The notes: a model not told the origin generated them from the letters alone. 21,224 nt of DNA from Actinomycetes bacterium (GCA_023402505.1 JAEYGD010000439.1:1-21224), one strand, 5' to 3'. Counted from the first letter of the stretch, positions 1-7,744 are shown. A program made the numbers and translations.

Positions 1-127
<127 letters not shown>

Positions 128-128
<1 letters not shown>

Positions 129-1327
129 ACGGCGCGGGGAGCGCGGTACGCGGTGGTGTGCTCGTGCTCGCCGGGATGCTGCTCGTCGCGCTCAACCTGC
201 GGGCCGCGGTCACCAGCCTCGGCGCGCTGCTCGACGAGGTGCGCACCGGTCTCGGGCTCTCCGGGACCATGGCCGGCCTGGTCACCACGCTGCCCACCAT
301 CGCGTTCGCGGGTCTCGGCGCGCTCACCCCGTGGCTGGTCCGTCGCGTCGCCCCGGCCCGGGTGCTGGTGGTCGCCATGGCCGCCCTCGCCGCCGGGCAG
401 GTGCTCCGGGCGGTCACCGGCTCGACGCCGGTGTTCGTGCTCACCAGCGCGCTGGCGCTGGCCGGCATCGCGGTGGCGAACATCCTCCTGCCGATGCTGG
501 TGAAGCAGCACTTCCCGCACCGCACCGGGCTGGTCACCGGGGCGTACACGATGGCACTGACCCTGGGCACGACGGTGGCCGCCGCGTCGGCGGTCCCGAT
601 CGCGCACGCCTTCGGCTCCTGGCGTGCCGGGCTCGGCGTCTGGGCCGGCCTCGCCGCGGTCGCCGTACTCCCGTGGGTGCCGCTGGCCCTGCGCGCCCGC
701 GCCGCCGCCCGGCGGTCCACCCCGGCGGCGCTCGCCCGCCCCAGCCGGGTACGCCCGGCGCGCACCCGGCTCGGCTGGGCGATGGCGGTGTACTTCGGTG
801 CGCAGTCGCTGAGCGGTTACGCGATCATGGGCTGGTTGGCTCAGCTGTTCCGGGACGCCGGCTACCGGCCGGGTACGGCGGGACTGCTGCTCGCCGGCGT
901 GACGGCGCTGGGCGTGCCGATCGCGCTGCTGATGCCGACGCTGGCCGGACGGCTGCGGACGCTACGGCCGCTGGTGCTGTCGCTGACCGCCGCGTCGACG
1001 CTCGCGTACCTCGGGCTGGCGTTGTCGCCGCACGACGGCGCGGTGCTCTGGATCACCCTGCTGGCGGTCGGGCAGGGCGCCTTCCCGCTGATCCTCACGA
1101 CCATCGGGCTGCGCGCCCGCACCGCCGAGGGAACGGTGGCGCTGTCGGCGTTCGCGCAGAGCACCGGCTACGTCATCGCCGCGCTCGGGCCGCTGCTGGT
1201 CGGCGTGCTCTACGAGGCCACCGGAGGCTGGACCGCGCCGATCGGCTTCCTGCTGGCGGCACTCGCCGTGCAGACCGGCGCGGGCCTGGCCATCGCCCGG
1301 CCCCGGTACGTCGAGGACGAGGCGTGA
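128..1327 (+). CDS. MFS transporter, CynX/NimT-like (5' end missing)
   Basis: This is an integral membrane transporter of the major facilitator superfamily. The reading frame is open from the G run to the TGA at 1325-1327, and about 400 residues are trustworthy. The start is hidden in the poly-G artefact, so the GTG at 107 is not credible and the N-terminus should be treated as missing. The first helix contains LLVALNLRAAVTSLGALLDEV, the NLR-AVTS-G-LL pattern typical of the cyanate/2-nitroimidazole exporter branch (CynX/NimT, YeaN). About twelve hydrophobic segments follow, with a basic loop RARAAARRSTP between the two six-helix halves. The substrate cannot be read from sequence. The gene converges on the minus-strand STAS gene with only 7 bases between stop codons. 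Family assignment is good; substrate is unknown. Confidence 0.85.
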
Positions 1328-1334
1328 CCGGCGG

Positions 1335-1691
1335 TCAGGAGGAGGCCGGAGTGGGGTCGCCCGCGACGGCCTGCTCGACCGTCTCGTACGTGTGCAGCAC
1401 CTCGACTAGGCCGCTGACCTCGAGGATGCGCAGCACACCCCGCTGGGGGGCGGCCAGCCGTACGACCCCGCCGGCCTCGTCGCAGCTGTTCTTCGCGCGG
1501 ACGAAGACGGAGAGGCCGGTGGAGTCGCAGAACGAGACGTCCGCCAGGTCGAAGACCAGCCGGCTGCGGCCCTTGTCCAGCAGGTCGGTGATCTGGTCCT
1601 GCAACTGCGGTGCGGTCGCCATGTCCAACTCGCCCGCGACCGACACGACGACGACATCGCCGCGCTGTTCCGTGTGCACCGTCAAGGACAT
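1335..1691 (-). CDS. STAS-domain anti-sigma factor antagonist (RsbV/SpoIIAA-like)
   Basis: The product is a 118-residue, single-domain STAS protein. In partner switching the unphosphorylated form binds an anti-sigma kinase and frees the sigma factor. The N-terminus (VVVVSVAGELDMATAPQL) and the phosphorylation loop FCDSTGLSVFV are diagnostic, with Ser57 the expected phospho-acceptor. Length is normal for the family. The ATG at 1689-1691 has a perfect AGGAGG (plus-strand 1700-1705) at good spacing, so the start is secure. It is divergent from the stressosome-type operon that begins at 1855 and shares a 163-base intergenic region with it, which makes it a natural downstream substrate for the PP2C phosphatases of that operon. 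That link is inferred. No sigma factor or stand-alone anti-sigma gene adjoins it. Confidence 0.92.
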   Translation of the reverse strand: MSLTVHTEQRGDVVVVSVAGELDMATAPQLQDQITDLLDKGRSRLVFDLADVSFCDSTGLSVFVRAKNSCDEAGGVVRLAAPQRGVLRILEVSGLVEVLHTYETVEQAVAGDPTPASS

Positions 1692-1854
1692 TCGCCAGAC
1701 CTCCTGTTATCGGGGAAACGGTATCCCACGAACGGGGTGACACGCAGATCGGGCGGCGATGTGCGGTGTCCGCCGTCATTCCTTTGCCTCGTGGCAAGTA
1801 GTTGACGGATGTGCGGTGATAGAGTCCGCCCGGTCCAGGTCGAGGGGGGTTGTC
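1692..1854. promoter_or_regulatory. Divergent control region between STAS gene and stressosome operon
   Basis: This 163-base region separates two divergent signalling genes and must hold both promoters. The 11-mer GATGTGCGGTG occurs twice in direct orientation (1758-1768 and 1808-1818), 50 bases apart. Between them lies a small inverted repeat, TTGCC-TCGT-GGCAA (1784-1797). A TTGACG hexamer at 1802-1807 resembles a -35 element, but I see no well-spaced -10 after it. I looked for a SigB/SigF-type promoter (GTTT, 14-16 bases, GGGTA) on both strands and found no convincing match. The function of the repeats as operator sites is inferred. Confidence 0.45.
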
Positions 1855-2712
1855 ATGGCGCTGAGCGCCGAGCAGAGCGGTCGACTGGTGGGTCTGCTGA
1901 CCAGCCACGCCGACCAGATCACAAAGCGGTGGACCGAGACTGTAGCCGGGCCGTCGCGCGGCCGGCTCAGCCAGGCCGAGCTGCTGCGGCAGGTGCAGGA
2001 GCTGCACCGCAGCATGATCGCGGCCGGCGAGCAGGGCCTCCGCGACCTCGACGGCGAACAGGCCACCGAGCTGCGGGCCGTCCTGGGCGAACTGTCCCGC
2101 AACCGCGCCCGGCAGGGCTTCTCGGCGACCGAGACCGCGGTCAGCGTGTTCGCACTCAAAGAGGCGCTGCTGGAACTCCTCGACGGGGAGCAGGACGGCT
2201 CGGCGCTGCGCGACTACGTGGCCTTCTCCGCCCTGGTCGACCAGATGGGGCTGTTCACCTTCGAAAGCTACGTACGCACCCGGGAAGGCCTGATCGCCGA
2301 CCAGGCCGAGCAGTTGCTGGAGCTGTCCACCCCGGTGGTGAAGCTGTGGGAGGGCGTGGTCGCCGTCCCACTGGTCGGCACCCTCGACTCCGCCCGTGCC
2401 CAGGTGGTGATGGAGCGGCTGCTGCAGACCCTCGTCGACACCGGCTCGCCGTACGCGATCATCGACATCACCGGCGTGCCGGCGGTCGACACCCAGGTCG
2501 CCCAGCACATCCTCAAGACCGTGGTGGCGGCCCGCCTGATGGGCGCCGACTGCATCATCTCCGGGATCCGGCCGCAGATCGCGCAGACGATCGTCGCGCT
2601 GGGCATCGAGTTCGGCGACATCGCCACCAAGGCCAGCCTCGCGGACGCGCTGCGCCACGTTCTCCGGCTCACCGGCGTCGAGACCGGCCGCCGGTCCCGG
2701 CGGGAGGTCTGA
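1855..2712 (+). CDS. rsbR: RsbR-like stressosome scaffold protein (RsbRD-type N-domain + STAS)
   Basis: This 285-residue protein resembles RsbR co-antagonists, which build the stressosome with RsbS and hold RsbT. Residues ~1-150 are helical and resemble the RsbRD N-terminal domain (ITKRWTETVAG, then a globin-like all-helix region). Residues ~165-280 form a STAS domain. Two threonines sit where RsbR proteins are phosphorylated by RsbT: Thr213 in PAVDTQVAQHIL and Thr245 in RPQIAQTIVALG. I chose the ATG at 1855 because a purine-rich GAGGGGGG (1842-1849) lies just upstream and the conserved sequence starts there; a longer reading from 1759 adds 32 non-conserved residues. The stop TGA shares one base with the ATG of the rsbS-like gene. 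The signal sensed by the N-domain is unknown. Confidence 0.9.
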   Translation: MALSAEQSGRLVGLLTSHADQITKRWTETVAGPSRGRLSQAELLRQVQELHRSMIAAGEQGLRDLDGEQATELRAVLGELSRNRARQGFSATETAVSVFALKEALLELLDGEQDGSALRDYVAFSALVDQMGLFTFESYVRTREGLIADQAEQLLELSTPVVKLWEGVVAVPLVGTLDSARAQVVMERLLQTLVDTGSPYAIIDITGVPAVDTQVAQHILKTVVAARLMGADCIISGIRPQIAQTIVALGIEFGDIATKASLADALRHVLRLTGVETGRRSRREV

Positions 2713-3125
2713 TGGACCGGGTGCCGATTCTCAAGATCGGCGACATCCTGCTGGTCTCCATCCAGGTCGACATGTCCGACCAGACGGCCGTCCAGTTGCA
2801 GGAGGACCTGGCCGAGCGGATCGTCGCGACCGGCTGCCACGGCGTGGTCATCGACATCACCGCCCTGGACATCGTGGACTCGTTCGTCGGACGGATGCTC
2901 TCCACCATCGCGTCCATCTCCAAGGTCCTCGACGCCGAGACGGTCGTCGTCGGGATGCGGCCCGCGGTCGCCATCACCCTGGTCGAGCTGGGGCTGTCGC
3001 TCAACGGCATCCGGACCGCCCTGAACGTGGAGCGGGGCATGGAGCTGATCGCGGCGGCCCGCGCCGACGAGGACGAGGTGGAACTCGACGACGAACCGGA
3101 CGCCGAGACGACGGCGTCGCCGTGA
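2712..3125 (+). CDS. rsbS: RsbS-like STAS antagonist
   Basis: The product is 137 residues, a single STAS domain of the RsbS type plus an acidic tail (ADEDEVELDDEPDAE). RsbS is the stressosome core subunit that sequesters the kinase RsbT and is inactivated by phosphorylation. The motif DITALDIVDSFVGRML carries Ser57, matching the phospho-serine of characterised RsbS proteins. VVVGMRPAVAITLVELG matches the family's second conserved block. The ATG at 2712 overlaps the upstream stop by one base and the downstream GTG overlaps its own stop, so translation is probably coupled with rsbR and rsbT. The acidic C-terminal extension of about 20 residues is beyond the usual STAS fold; its role is unknown. 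Confidence 0.9.
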   Translation: MDRVPILKIGDILLVSIQVDMSDQTAVQLQEDLAERIVATGCHGVVIDITALDIVDSFVGRMLSTIASISKVLDAETVVVGMRPAVAITLVELGLSLNGIRTALNVERGMELIAAARADEDEVELDDEPDAETTASP

Positions 3126-3541
3126 CGGCCAGCGTGGACCTGGGCCAGCCGCAGGCGCAGGCGATCCACAGCGACGAGGACGTGGTACGCGTCCGGCAGC
3201 TGGTGCGGATGGTCGCGGTGGCGGTCAAGCTCTCCCTGGTCGACCAGACCAAGTTGGTCACCGCCGCGAGTGAACTGGCCCGCAACACCCTCGTCTACGG
3301 CGGGGGCGGCATGGTCGAGGTGAGCGTCGTCGACAACGGACGGCGGCGGGGCGTACGGATCGTCTTCGCCGACTCCGGCCCCGGCATCGCCGACCTCGAC
3401 CTGGCCCTCACCGACGGCTACACCACCGGCGGCGGGCTCGGTCTCGGTCTCAGCGGTGCCCGCCGGCTGGTGGACGAGTTCGACATCGAGACCGCGCCGG
3501 GACAGGGGACGACGGTCACAGTCACCAAGTGGTCCCGATGA
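3122..3541 (+). CDS. rsbT: RsbT-like serine/threonine kinase (anti-sigma-type HATPase)
   Basis: This 139-residue single-domain GHKL ATPase resembles RsbT, the switch kinase that phosphorylates RsbR and RsbS and, once released, activates an RsbU-type phosphatase. The N-box is VTAASELARNTLVYG. The G1 box is FADSGPGIADL and the glycine-rich lid is GGGLGLGLSGARRLVDEF, all intact, so it should bind ATP. The C-terminus GQGTTVTVTKW is typical. It starts with GTG at 3122, overlapping the rsbS-like stop by four bases (GTGA), and ends by a four-base ATGA overlap with the next gene. Order R-S-T is the classical stressosome order, which supports the name. The receiver-PP2C protein encoded at 5903 is the likely target for activation; that is inferred. 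Confidence 0.92.
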   Translation: MTASVDLGQPQAQAIHSDEDVVRVRQLVRMVAVAVKLSLVDQTKLVTAASELARNTLVYGGGGMVEVSVVDNGRRRGVRIVFADSGPGIADLDLALTDGYTTGGGLGLGLSGARRLVDEFDIETAPGQGTTVTVTKWSR

Positions 3542-4554
3542 CCGGTGACGCGGTCGCCGACCGCGGCAGCTGGTTCCGGGTCGAGGCCGGGAGCACCGCC
3601 AGCGCGGTACGGCGTGCCGCCGAACGGCTCGGCACCGACCTGGGCCTCGGTCCGACCCGGACCGCCGACCTCGCCATCGTGGCCGCGGAGCTGACCAGCA
3701 ACCTGGTCAAGCACGCCGAGGACGGTGTGCTGCTGCTCCGTCCGGTGCGCCACGACGGGCAGGCCGGGGTGGAGCTGATCGCGATCGACTCCGGCCCGGG
3801 CATGGCGGACCTGACCGTCTCGTCCCGGGACGGGCACTCCACCACCGGCACGCTCGGCATCGGGCTCGGCGCCATCGCCCGCCAGGCCAGCTGGTTCGAC
3901 GCGTACTCCCGGCCGGGCCGGGGCACGGTGCTGGCCGTGCAGGTGTGGGCGCGGGACGCGAACCGCGAGCCGTCGTGGGCGGGCGCCCTGACCCGGCCGC
4001 TCACCGGAGAGCAGGTCAGCGGCGACGGCTACGCCTGGCGGGTCGTCGACGGCCGGCGGCAGCTGCTCGCCTGCGACGGCCTGGGGCACGGTCCGCTCGC
4101 CGCCGCCGCCACCGAGGCCGCCATCGAGGCGTTCCGGCGGGCGCCGGCCGGCCCGCCGGCGACGGTGGTCCAGCACCTACACCGGAGCATGGCGCACACC
4201 CGGGGCGCCGCGCTCGCGGTCGCCGAGCCGGATCCGGTGGCCGGGCTGCTCAGCTACGCCGGTGTCGGGAACATCGCCGGTTCCGTGGTCGACGGCGACG
4301 GACAGCGTCGCGGCCTCGTGTCGCTGCCGGGCATCGCCGGGCACCAGCGCCCGACGATCCGCGAGTACGGGTACCCCTTCCCACCGGACGCCCTGCTCGT
4401 GATGCACAGTGACGGGGTGGTCGACCGTTGGCAGCTCAACGACTACCCGGGGCTCGCCGGGCGGTCGCCCCTGGTCGTCGCGGCCACCCTGCTGCGGGAC
4501 GCCGGTACCCGGCGTGACGACGCGTGTGTCCTGGTCGCCCGGGGGCAGCCGTGA
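3538..4554 (+). CDS. Fused RsbT-like ATPase and RsbX-like PP2C phosphatase
   Basis: This 338-residue protein has two domains. Residues ~1-135 form a second anti-sigma-type HATPase, with N-box IVAAELTSNLVKHAEDG, G1 box IDSGPGMADL and lid TTGTLGIGLGAIARQAS, all intact. Residues ~150-338 form a compact SpoIIE/RsbX-type PP2C, with metal-binding acidic residues in ACDGLGHG (Asp180), MHSDGVVDRW (Asp292) and TRRDDACVL (Asp327-328). RsbX dephosphorylates RsbR and RsbS to reset the stressosome, so this protein could both add and remove phosphate on the same partners. The ATG at 3538 overlaps the RsbT stop by four bases; a GTG nine bases earlier is possible but less likely. The product can also be named ATP-binding SpoIIE family protein phosphatase. 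Confidence 0.9.
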   Translation: MTGDAVADRGSWFRVEAGSTASAVRRAAERLGTDLGLGPTRTADLAIVAAELTSNLVKHAEDGVLLLRPVRHDGQAGVELIAIDSGPGMADLTVSSRDGHSTTGTLGIGLGAIARQASWFDAYSRPGRGTVLAVQVWARDANREPSWAGALTRPLTGEQVSGDGYAWRVVDGRRQLLACDGLGHGPLAAAATEAAIEAFRRAPAGPPATVVQHLHRSMAHTRGAALAVAEPDPVAGLLSYAGVGNIAGSVVDGDGQRRGLVSLPGIAGHQRPTIREYGYPFPPDALLVMHSDGVVDRWQLNDYPGLAGRSPLVVAATLLRDAGTRRDDACVLVARGQP

Positions 4555-5900
4555 CCGGGCAGCTGCTGCACATGGCGCTGCGGGTGGAGCACGACATCTT
4601 CCTCGTGCGGCAGCGGGGCCGCGAGGTGGCGGCGGCCGTGGGGCTGGAACACCAGGACCAGGTACGCCTCGCCACCGCCCTCAGTGAGGTGGCCCGCGAC
4701 CTGCTCCGCTTGCGCGGCGGCGCGGATGTGACGTTCTTCGCGGTCAACGACGCCGTTGACGGTAGGCGCCACCTCCGGGTCGACCTCGCTCCGCTCGGGC
4801 CGCTGCCCGGCGGCCGGTACGAGCCGCAGTCGGGTGCGGTGGCACGGCTGGTCGACACGCTCGACGTGGTGACCGGGGAGGGGGATACGGTCGTGAGGAT
4901 GTCCCGACGTGTCCCGGCCACCGCCCCGGTGCTGACGACGGAGCGCCTCGCCGAACTGCGCGCCGCGCTCGACGTCAGCGCGCCCGGGAGCGCCCTGGAC
5001 GAGCTGGCGGCCCAGAACGAGCAGCTCATCGCCGCTCTCGACGAGGTACGCAGCCAGCGTGACGAGCTGGCGGTGCTGAACGGGGAACTGGCGGAGACCA
5101 ACCGTGGCGTGATGGCTCTCTACAACCAGCTCACCGAGGAGCTGGAGGAGACCAACCGGGGCGTGGTGGCCCTCTACGGCGAGCTGGACGAGAAGTCGGC
5201 CCAGCTGCGCTCCGCGAGCGAGTCGAAGAGCCGGTTCCTCGCCAACGTCAGTCACGAACTCCGCGCGCCGGTCACCGCGATCATGGGGCTGGCCCGGCTG
5301 CTGGCCGACTCGGCCTCCGACCCGCTCACCGCCGAACAGGCCCGGCAGGTCGGGTTGATCCGTTCGTCGGCGGCCGATCTGCTGGTCCTGGTCAACGAGC
5401 TGCTCGACCTGGCGAAGGCGGAGTCGGGGCGGATCGAGCCGGTGTGGGGCGAGGTGGACCTGCGGCTCGTCTTCGGTCAGTTGCGTGGCACGTTGCGGGC
5501 GCTGGCCACCCGGCCGGACGTCGAGCTGGTGGTGGAGGAGCCGCCCGCTCCGGCCAGCCTCCGCTCCGACGAGGTCCTCCTCGCCCAGGTGCTGCGCAAC
5601 CTGCTGCACAACGGGCTCAAGTTCACCGAGCGTGGCGAGGTGCGGCTGTCGGCCCGGCGTGCCGGGGACCGCTGGCTGTTCAGCGTGTCGGACACCGGCC
5701 CGGGCATCGCACCGGAGCTGCACGACCGGATCTTCGAGGAGTTCTACCAGGTGCCGGGTGCCACCCGGGTCGGCGGCACCGGCCTCGGCCTGCCGTACGC
5801 GCGGCGGCTGGTGACCCTGCTCGGCGGCACACTGGAGCTGCGCAGCGAGCCCGGTACGGGCAGCACCTTCACGGTCACCCTGCCCTTGGACGGAGCCTGA
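4551..5900 (+). CDS. Sensor histidine kinase with degenerate RsbT-like N-domain
   Basis: This is a 449-residue cytoplasmic kinase with no transmembrane segment. Residues ~1-125 resemble the anti-sigma ATPase fold (RLATALSEVARDLLRLRGG at the N-box position, ending GEGDTVVRMSRRV). However, they lack the DSGPG and GLGLGL ATP motifs, so I read this as a non-catalytic docking domain. Residues ~145-225 are coiled coil with a near-duplicated segment (ETNRGVMALYNQL, ETNRGVVALYGEL). The HisKA domain has the phospho-acceptor His235 in SHELRAPVTAIMG. The catalytic domain has N350/N354 in NLLHNGLKF, the G1 box DTGPGIAP (~381) and the G2 box GGTGLGLPY (~408-413). The GTG at 4551 overlaps the upstream stop (GTGA). 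The likely partner is the receiver protein encoded two bases downstream. Confidence 0.92.
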   Translation: MTGQLLHMALRVEHDIFLVRQRGREVAAAVGLEHQDQVRLATALSEVARDLLRLRGGADVTFFAVNDAVDGRRHLRVDLAPLGPLPGGRYEPQSGAVARLVDTLDVVTGEGDTVVRMSRRVPATAPVLTTERLAELRAALDVSAPGSALDELAAQNEQLIAALDEVRSQRDELAVLNGELAETNRGVMALYNQLTEELEETNRGVVALYGELDEKSAQLRSASESKSRFLANVSHELRAPVTAIMGLARLLADSASDPLTAEQARQVGLIRSSAADLLVLVNELLDLAKAESGRIEPVWGEVDLRLVFGQLRGTLRALATRPDVELVVEEPPAPASLRSDEVLLAQVLRNLLHNGLKFTERGEVRLSARRAGDRWLFSVSDTGPGIAPELHDRIFEEFYQVPGATRVGGTGLGLPYARRLVTLLGGTLELRSEPGTGSTFTVTLPLDGA

Positions 5901-5902
5901 CC

Positions 5903-7441
5903 GTGGACGGCGGCCCGGCGACCGTCCTGGTGGTCGACGACAGTCGTACCAAGCGGTACCTGCTGGTGAGCTGGCTCTCCCGGGCCGGCTTCACCGTGTT
6001 GGAGGCGGAGAACGGCGCGGACGCGCTGGCTCGGGTGGGTGCGGAGCCGATCGACCTCGTGGTGCTCGACGTCCGGCTGCCCGACGTGAGCGGGTTCGAG
6101 GTCTGCGAACGGATCAAGGCCGACTACCCGGCCATCGCGGTGATCCACGTGTCGGCGCACGCGGTGGATGTCGCCGACCGGGCGCAGGGGCTCACCCGGG
6201 GGGCGGACGCGTACCTGGCGGAGCCGATCGAGCCGGAGGAACTGGTCGCGACGGCCCACGCGGTGCTGCGTTACTACCGCGCCCGGCTGCGGGCGGAACT
6301 GCTCGCCGAGCGGCTGCTCGGGCTCGCCGACACCACCGTGGCGGTGCACGCCGCGCCGAACTTCGCCCGGCTGCTCCAGGAGGCGGCGTCCGGCGCCGCG
6401 CAGATCTTCCGCAGTCCGGCGGCGGTGATCGCCGAGACCTTCGACGGTGAGTGCCTGGCCGGTGTCTCCACGGGTCCCGACGGGGCGGCCGCCGTCGTCC
6501 CGTGGACCGTCGACGATTCCGGTGTCCCGACGGGCGCCACGGTCCGCGTCGAGGACCCGGCCGCCTGGGCGCTGGTGGACTGGCCGCCTGGAGACACGGT
6601 CACCGTGGCCGCCGCCCGGTTGCGTGAGGACCGGGCACCGCTCTACGTGGTCGTGCCGACCGTGACCCAGACCGCCCGTACGCCGGTGCTGGTGCAGCTC
6701 GCCCAGGCGGTCGCGTCGGCGGTGGAGGCGCAGCGCTCCTTCGACGAGGAGCACCGGATCGCGGTGACCCTCCAGCGCAGTCTGCTGCCCCGCCGGATAC
6801 CGGAGGTCGCCGGGCTCGACCTCGCGGTCCGCTACGAGCCGGCGAGCGCGCAGACCGAGGTGGGCGGTGACTTCTACGAGCTGGTGATGCTCGACGGGCA
6901 CCTGCTGCTCGCGATCGGGGACGTGGCCGGTCACTCGCTGCACGCCGCCACGGTGATGGCGGAGCTGCGCCACGCGGTGCGGGCGTACGCCATCGAGGGG
7001 CATCCGCCGGGCGAGATCCTGCACCGGGTGAACGAGCTGATGCGGGCGCTGCTCCCCGCCGAGCTGGCGACGATCTGTGTCCTGCTGATGGATCCGTCGA
7101 CCGGCCACGTACGCCTGGCCAGCGCCGGTCACCTGCCGCCGCTGATCAGCGCCGACGGCAAGGTCGACTTCGTGCAGCAGTCCGCGCCGCTGCTGGGCGT
7201 GCGCGCGCCGCGCCCACCGGACCTGGAGTTCGTCCTGCCGGCCGGGGCCACGCTGGTGTTCTACACCGACGGTCTGATCGAGCGGCGGGACACGACCATC
7301 GACGACGGGCTGAGCGCCTTGGCGGCGGCCGCGGCCACGGTCGACGACGATCTGGACCGCTTCTGCGAGCGGCTTCTCGTCGAACTCGCTCCGCCGGAGA
7401 TCCAGGACGACGTGGCCGTGGTCGCCCTCCGGCGCCGCTGA
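5903..7441 (+). CDS. Response regulator with PP2C (RsbU/SpoIIE-like) output domain
   Basis: The product is 512 residues. The receiver domain occupies ~6-125, with acidic pair Asp12-Asp13, phospho-acceptor Asp56 in VVLDVRLPDVSG and Ser84. At the position of the usual conserved lysine it has Glu107 (YLAEPIEPEEL). Residues ~140-285 are a linker region that may be GAF-like (weak). Residues ~295-512 form the PP2C phosphatase: QRSLLPRRIP, GGDFYE (Asp323), IGDVAGHS (Asp340), FYTDGLIERRD (Asp456) and QDDVAVVAL (Asp502-503), so all expected metal ligands are present. It probably dephosphorylates a STAS antagonist when activated by the histidine kinase or RsbT. The GTG at 5903 lies two bases after the kinase stop; longer readings overlap the kinase gene and are rejected. 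It is the last gene of the operon. Confidence 0.92.
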   Translation: MDGGPATVLVVDDSRTKRYLLVSWLSRAGFTVLEAENGADALARVGAEPIDLVVLDVRLPDVSGFEVCERIKADYPAIAVIHVSAHAVDVADRAQGLTRGADAYLAEPIEPEELVATAHAVLRYYRARLRAELLAERLLGLADTTVAVHAAPNFARLLQEAASGAAQIFRSPAAVIAETFDGECLAGVSTGPDGAAAVVPWTVDDSGVPTGATVRVEDPAAWALVDWPPGDTVTVAAARLREDRAPLYVVVPTVTQTARTPVLVQLAQAVASAVEAQRSFDEEHRIAVTLQRSLLPRRIPEVAGLDLAVRYEPASAQTEVGGDFYELVMLDGHLLLAIGDVAGHSLHAATVMAELRHAVRAYAIEGHPPGEILHRVNELMRALLPAELATICVLLMDPSTGHVRLASAGHLPPLISADGKVDFVQQSAPLLGVRAPRPPDLEFVLPAGATLVFYTDGLIERRDTTIDDGLSALAAAAATVDDDLDRFCERLLVELAPPEIQDDVAVVALRRR

Positions 7442-7465
7442 AGTCCGGGCCACTCAGCCCTCGAC

Positions 7466-7535
7466 CACCGCGAACCCCGGGCACCGCGAACCCCGGTCAC
7501 CCGCGAACCCCCGGCCACCCGCGAACCCCGGTCAC
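7466..7535. repeat. Four short direct repeats (ACC(C)GCGAACCCC(C)GG core)
   Basis: The core GCGAACCC recurs at 7470, 7486, 7503 and 7521, spaced 16, 17 and 18 bases, each followed by CGG and a short C/A-rich linker. The units are slightly different in length, as in replication-slippage arrays. The array sits 25 bases after the stop codon of the last operon gene. It is followed by a palindrome, ACCGAG-G-CTCGGT (7534-7546). Function is unknown; a role in transcript ending is possible but there is no T-tract. Confidence 0.7.
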
Positions 7536-7615
7536 CGAGGCTCGGTCACTGACGGTGATCGTGGTGCCTGCCTACCTTCTGTAACCGAGGCGCGAGACCT
7601 GACAAGGCTACTTTT

Positions 7616-7744
7616 CGCCTTTGCTCTGCTGCCTAATTCGCACCACCCACCTTGAACTGCGACGATCCGCGCCCCTGTGGCGAACGTGAACGGAGGCTCG
7701 CTACGGAAGGTCACTGGTGCGTATTGGTCAGCAGAGCAAAGGCG
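7616..7744. repeat. Long imperfect inverted repeat (38-base arms), MITE-like or structured element
   Basis: The left arm 7616-7653 and right arm 7707-7744 are near reverse complements. The core arms 7620-7644 and 7716-7740 match at 22 of 25 positions, for example TTTGCTCTGCTG against CAGCAGAGCAAA with two internal differences. The four flanking outer bases CGCC/GGCG also pair, and pairing resumes further in (ACCTT/AAGGT). The loop is about 53-71 bases. The AT content here is visibly higher than in flanking DNA. It could be a bidirectional terminator between convergent units, a dispersed intergenic repeat or a small non-autonomous mobile element. I see no transposase and no clear target-site duplication. 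Confidence 0.7.

Noticed and set aside
1692..1854. SigB/SigF-type promoter upstream of the stressosome operon
   Set aside because: Partial matches (GTTA and GGTAT, GGGATA) have wrong spacing or order on both strands.
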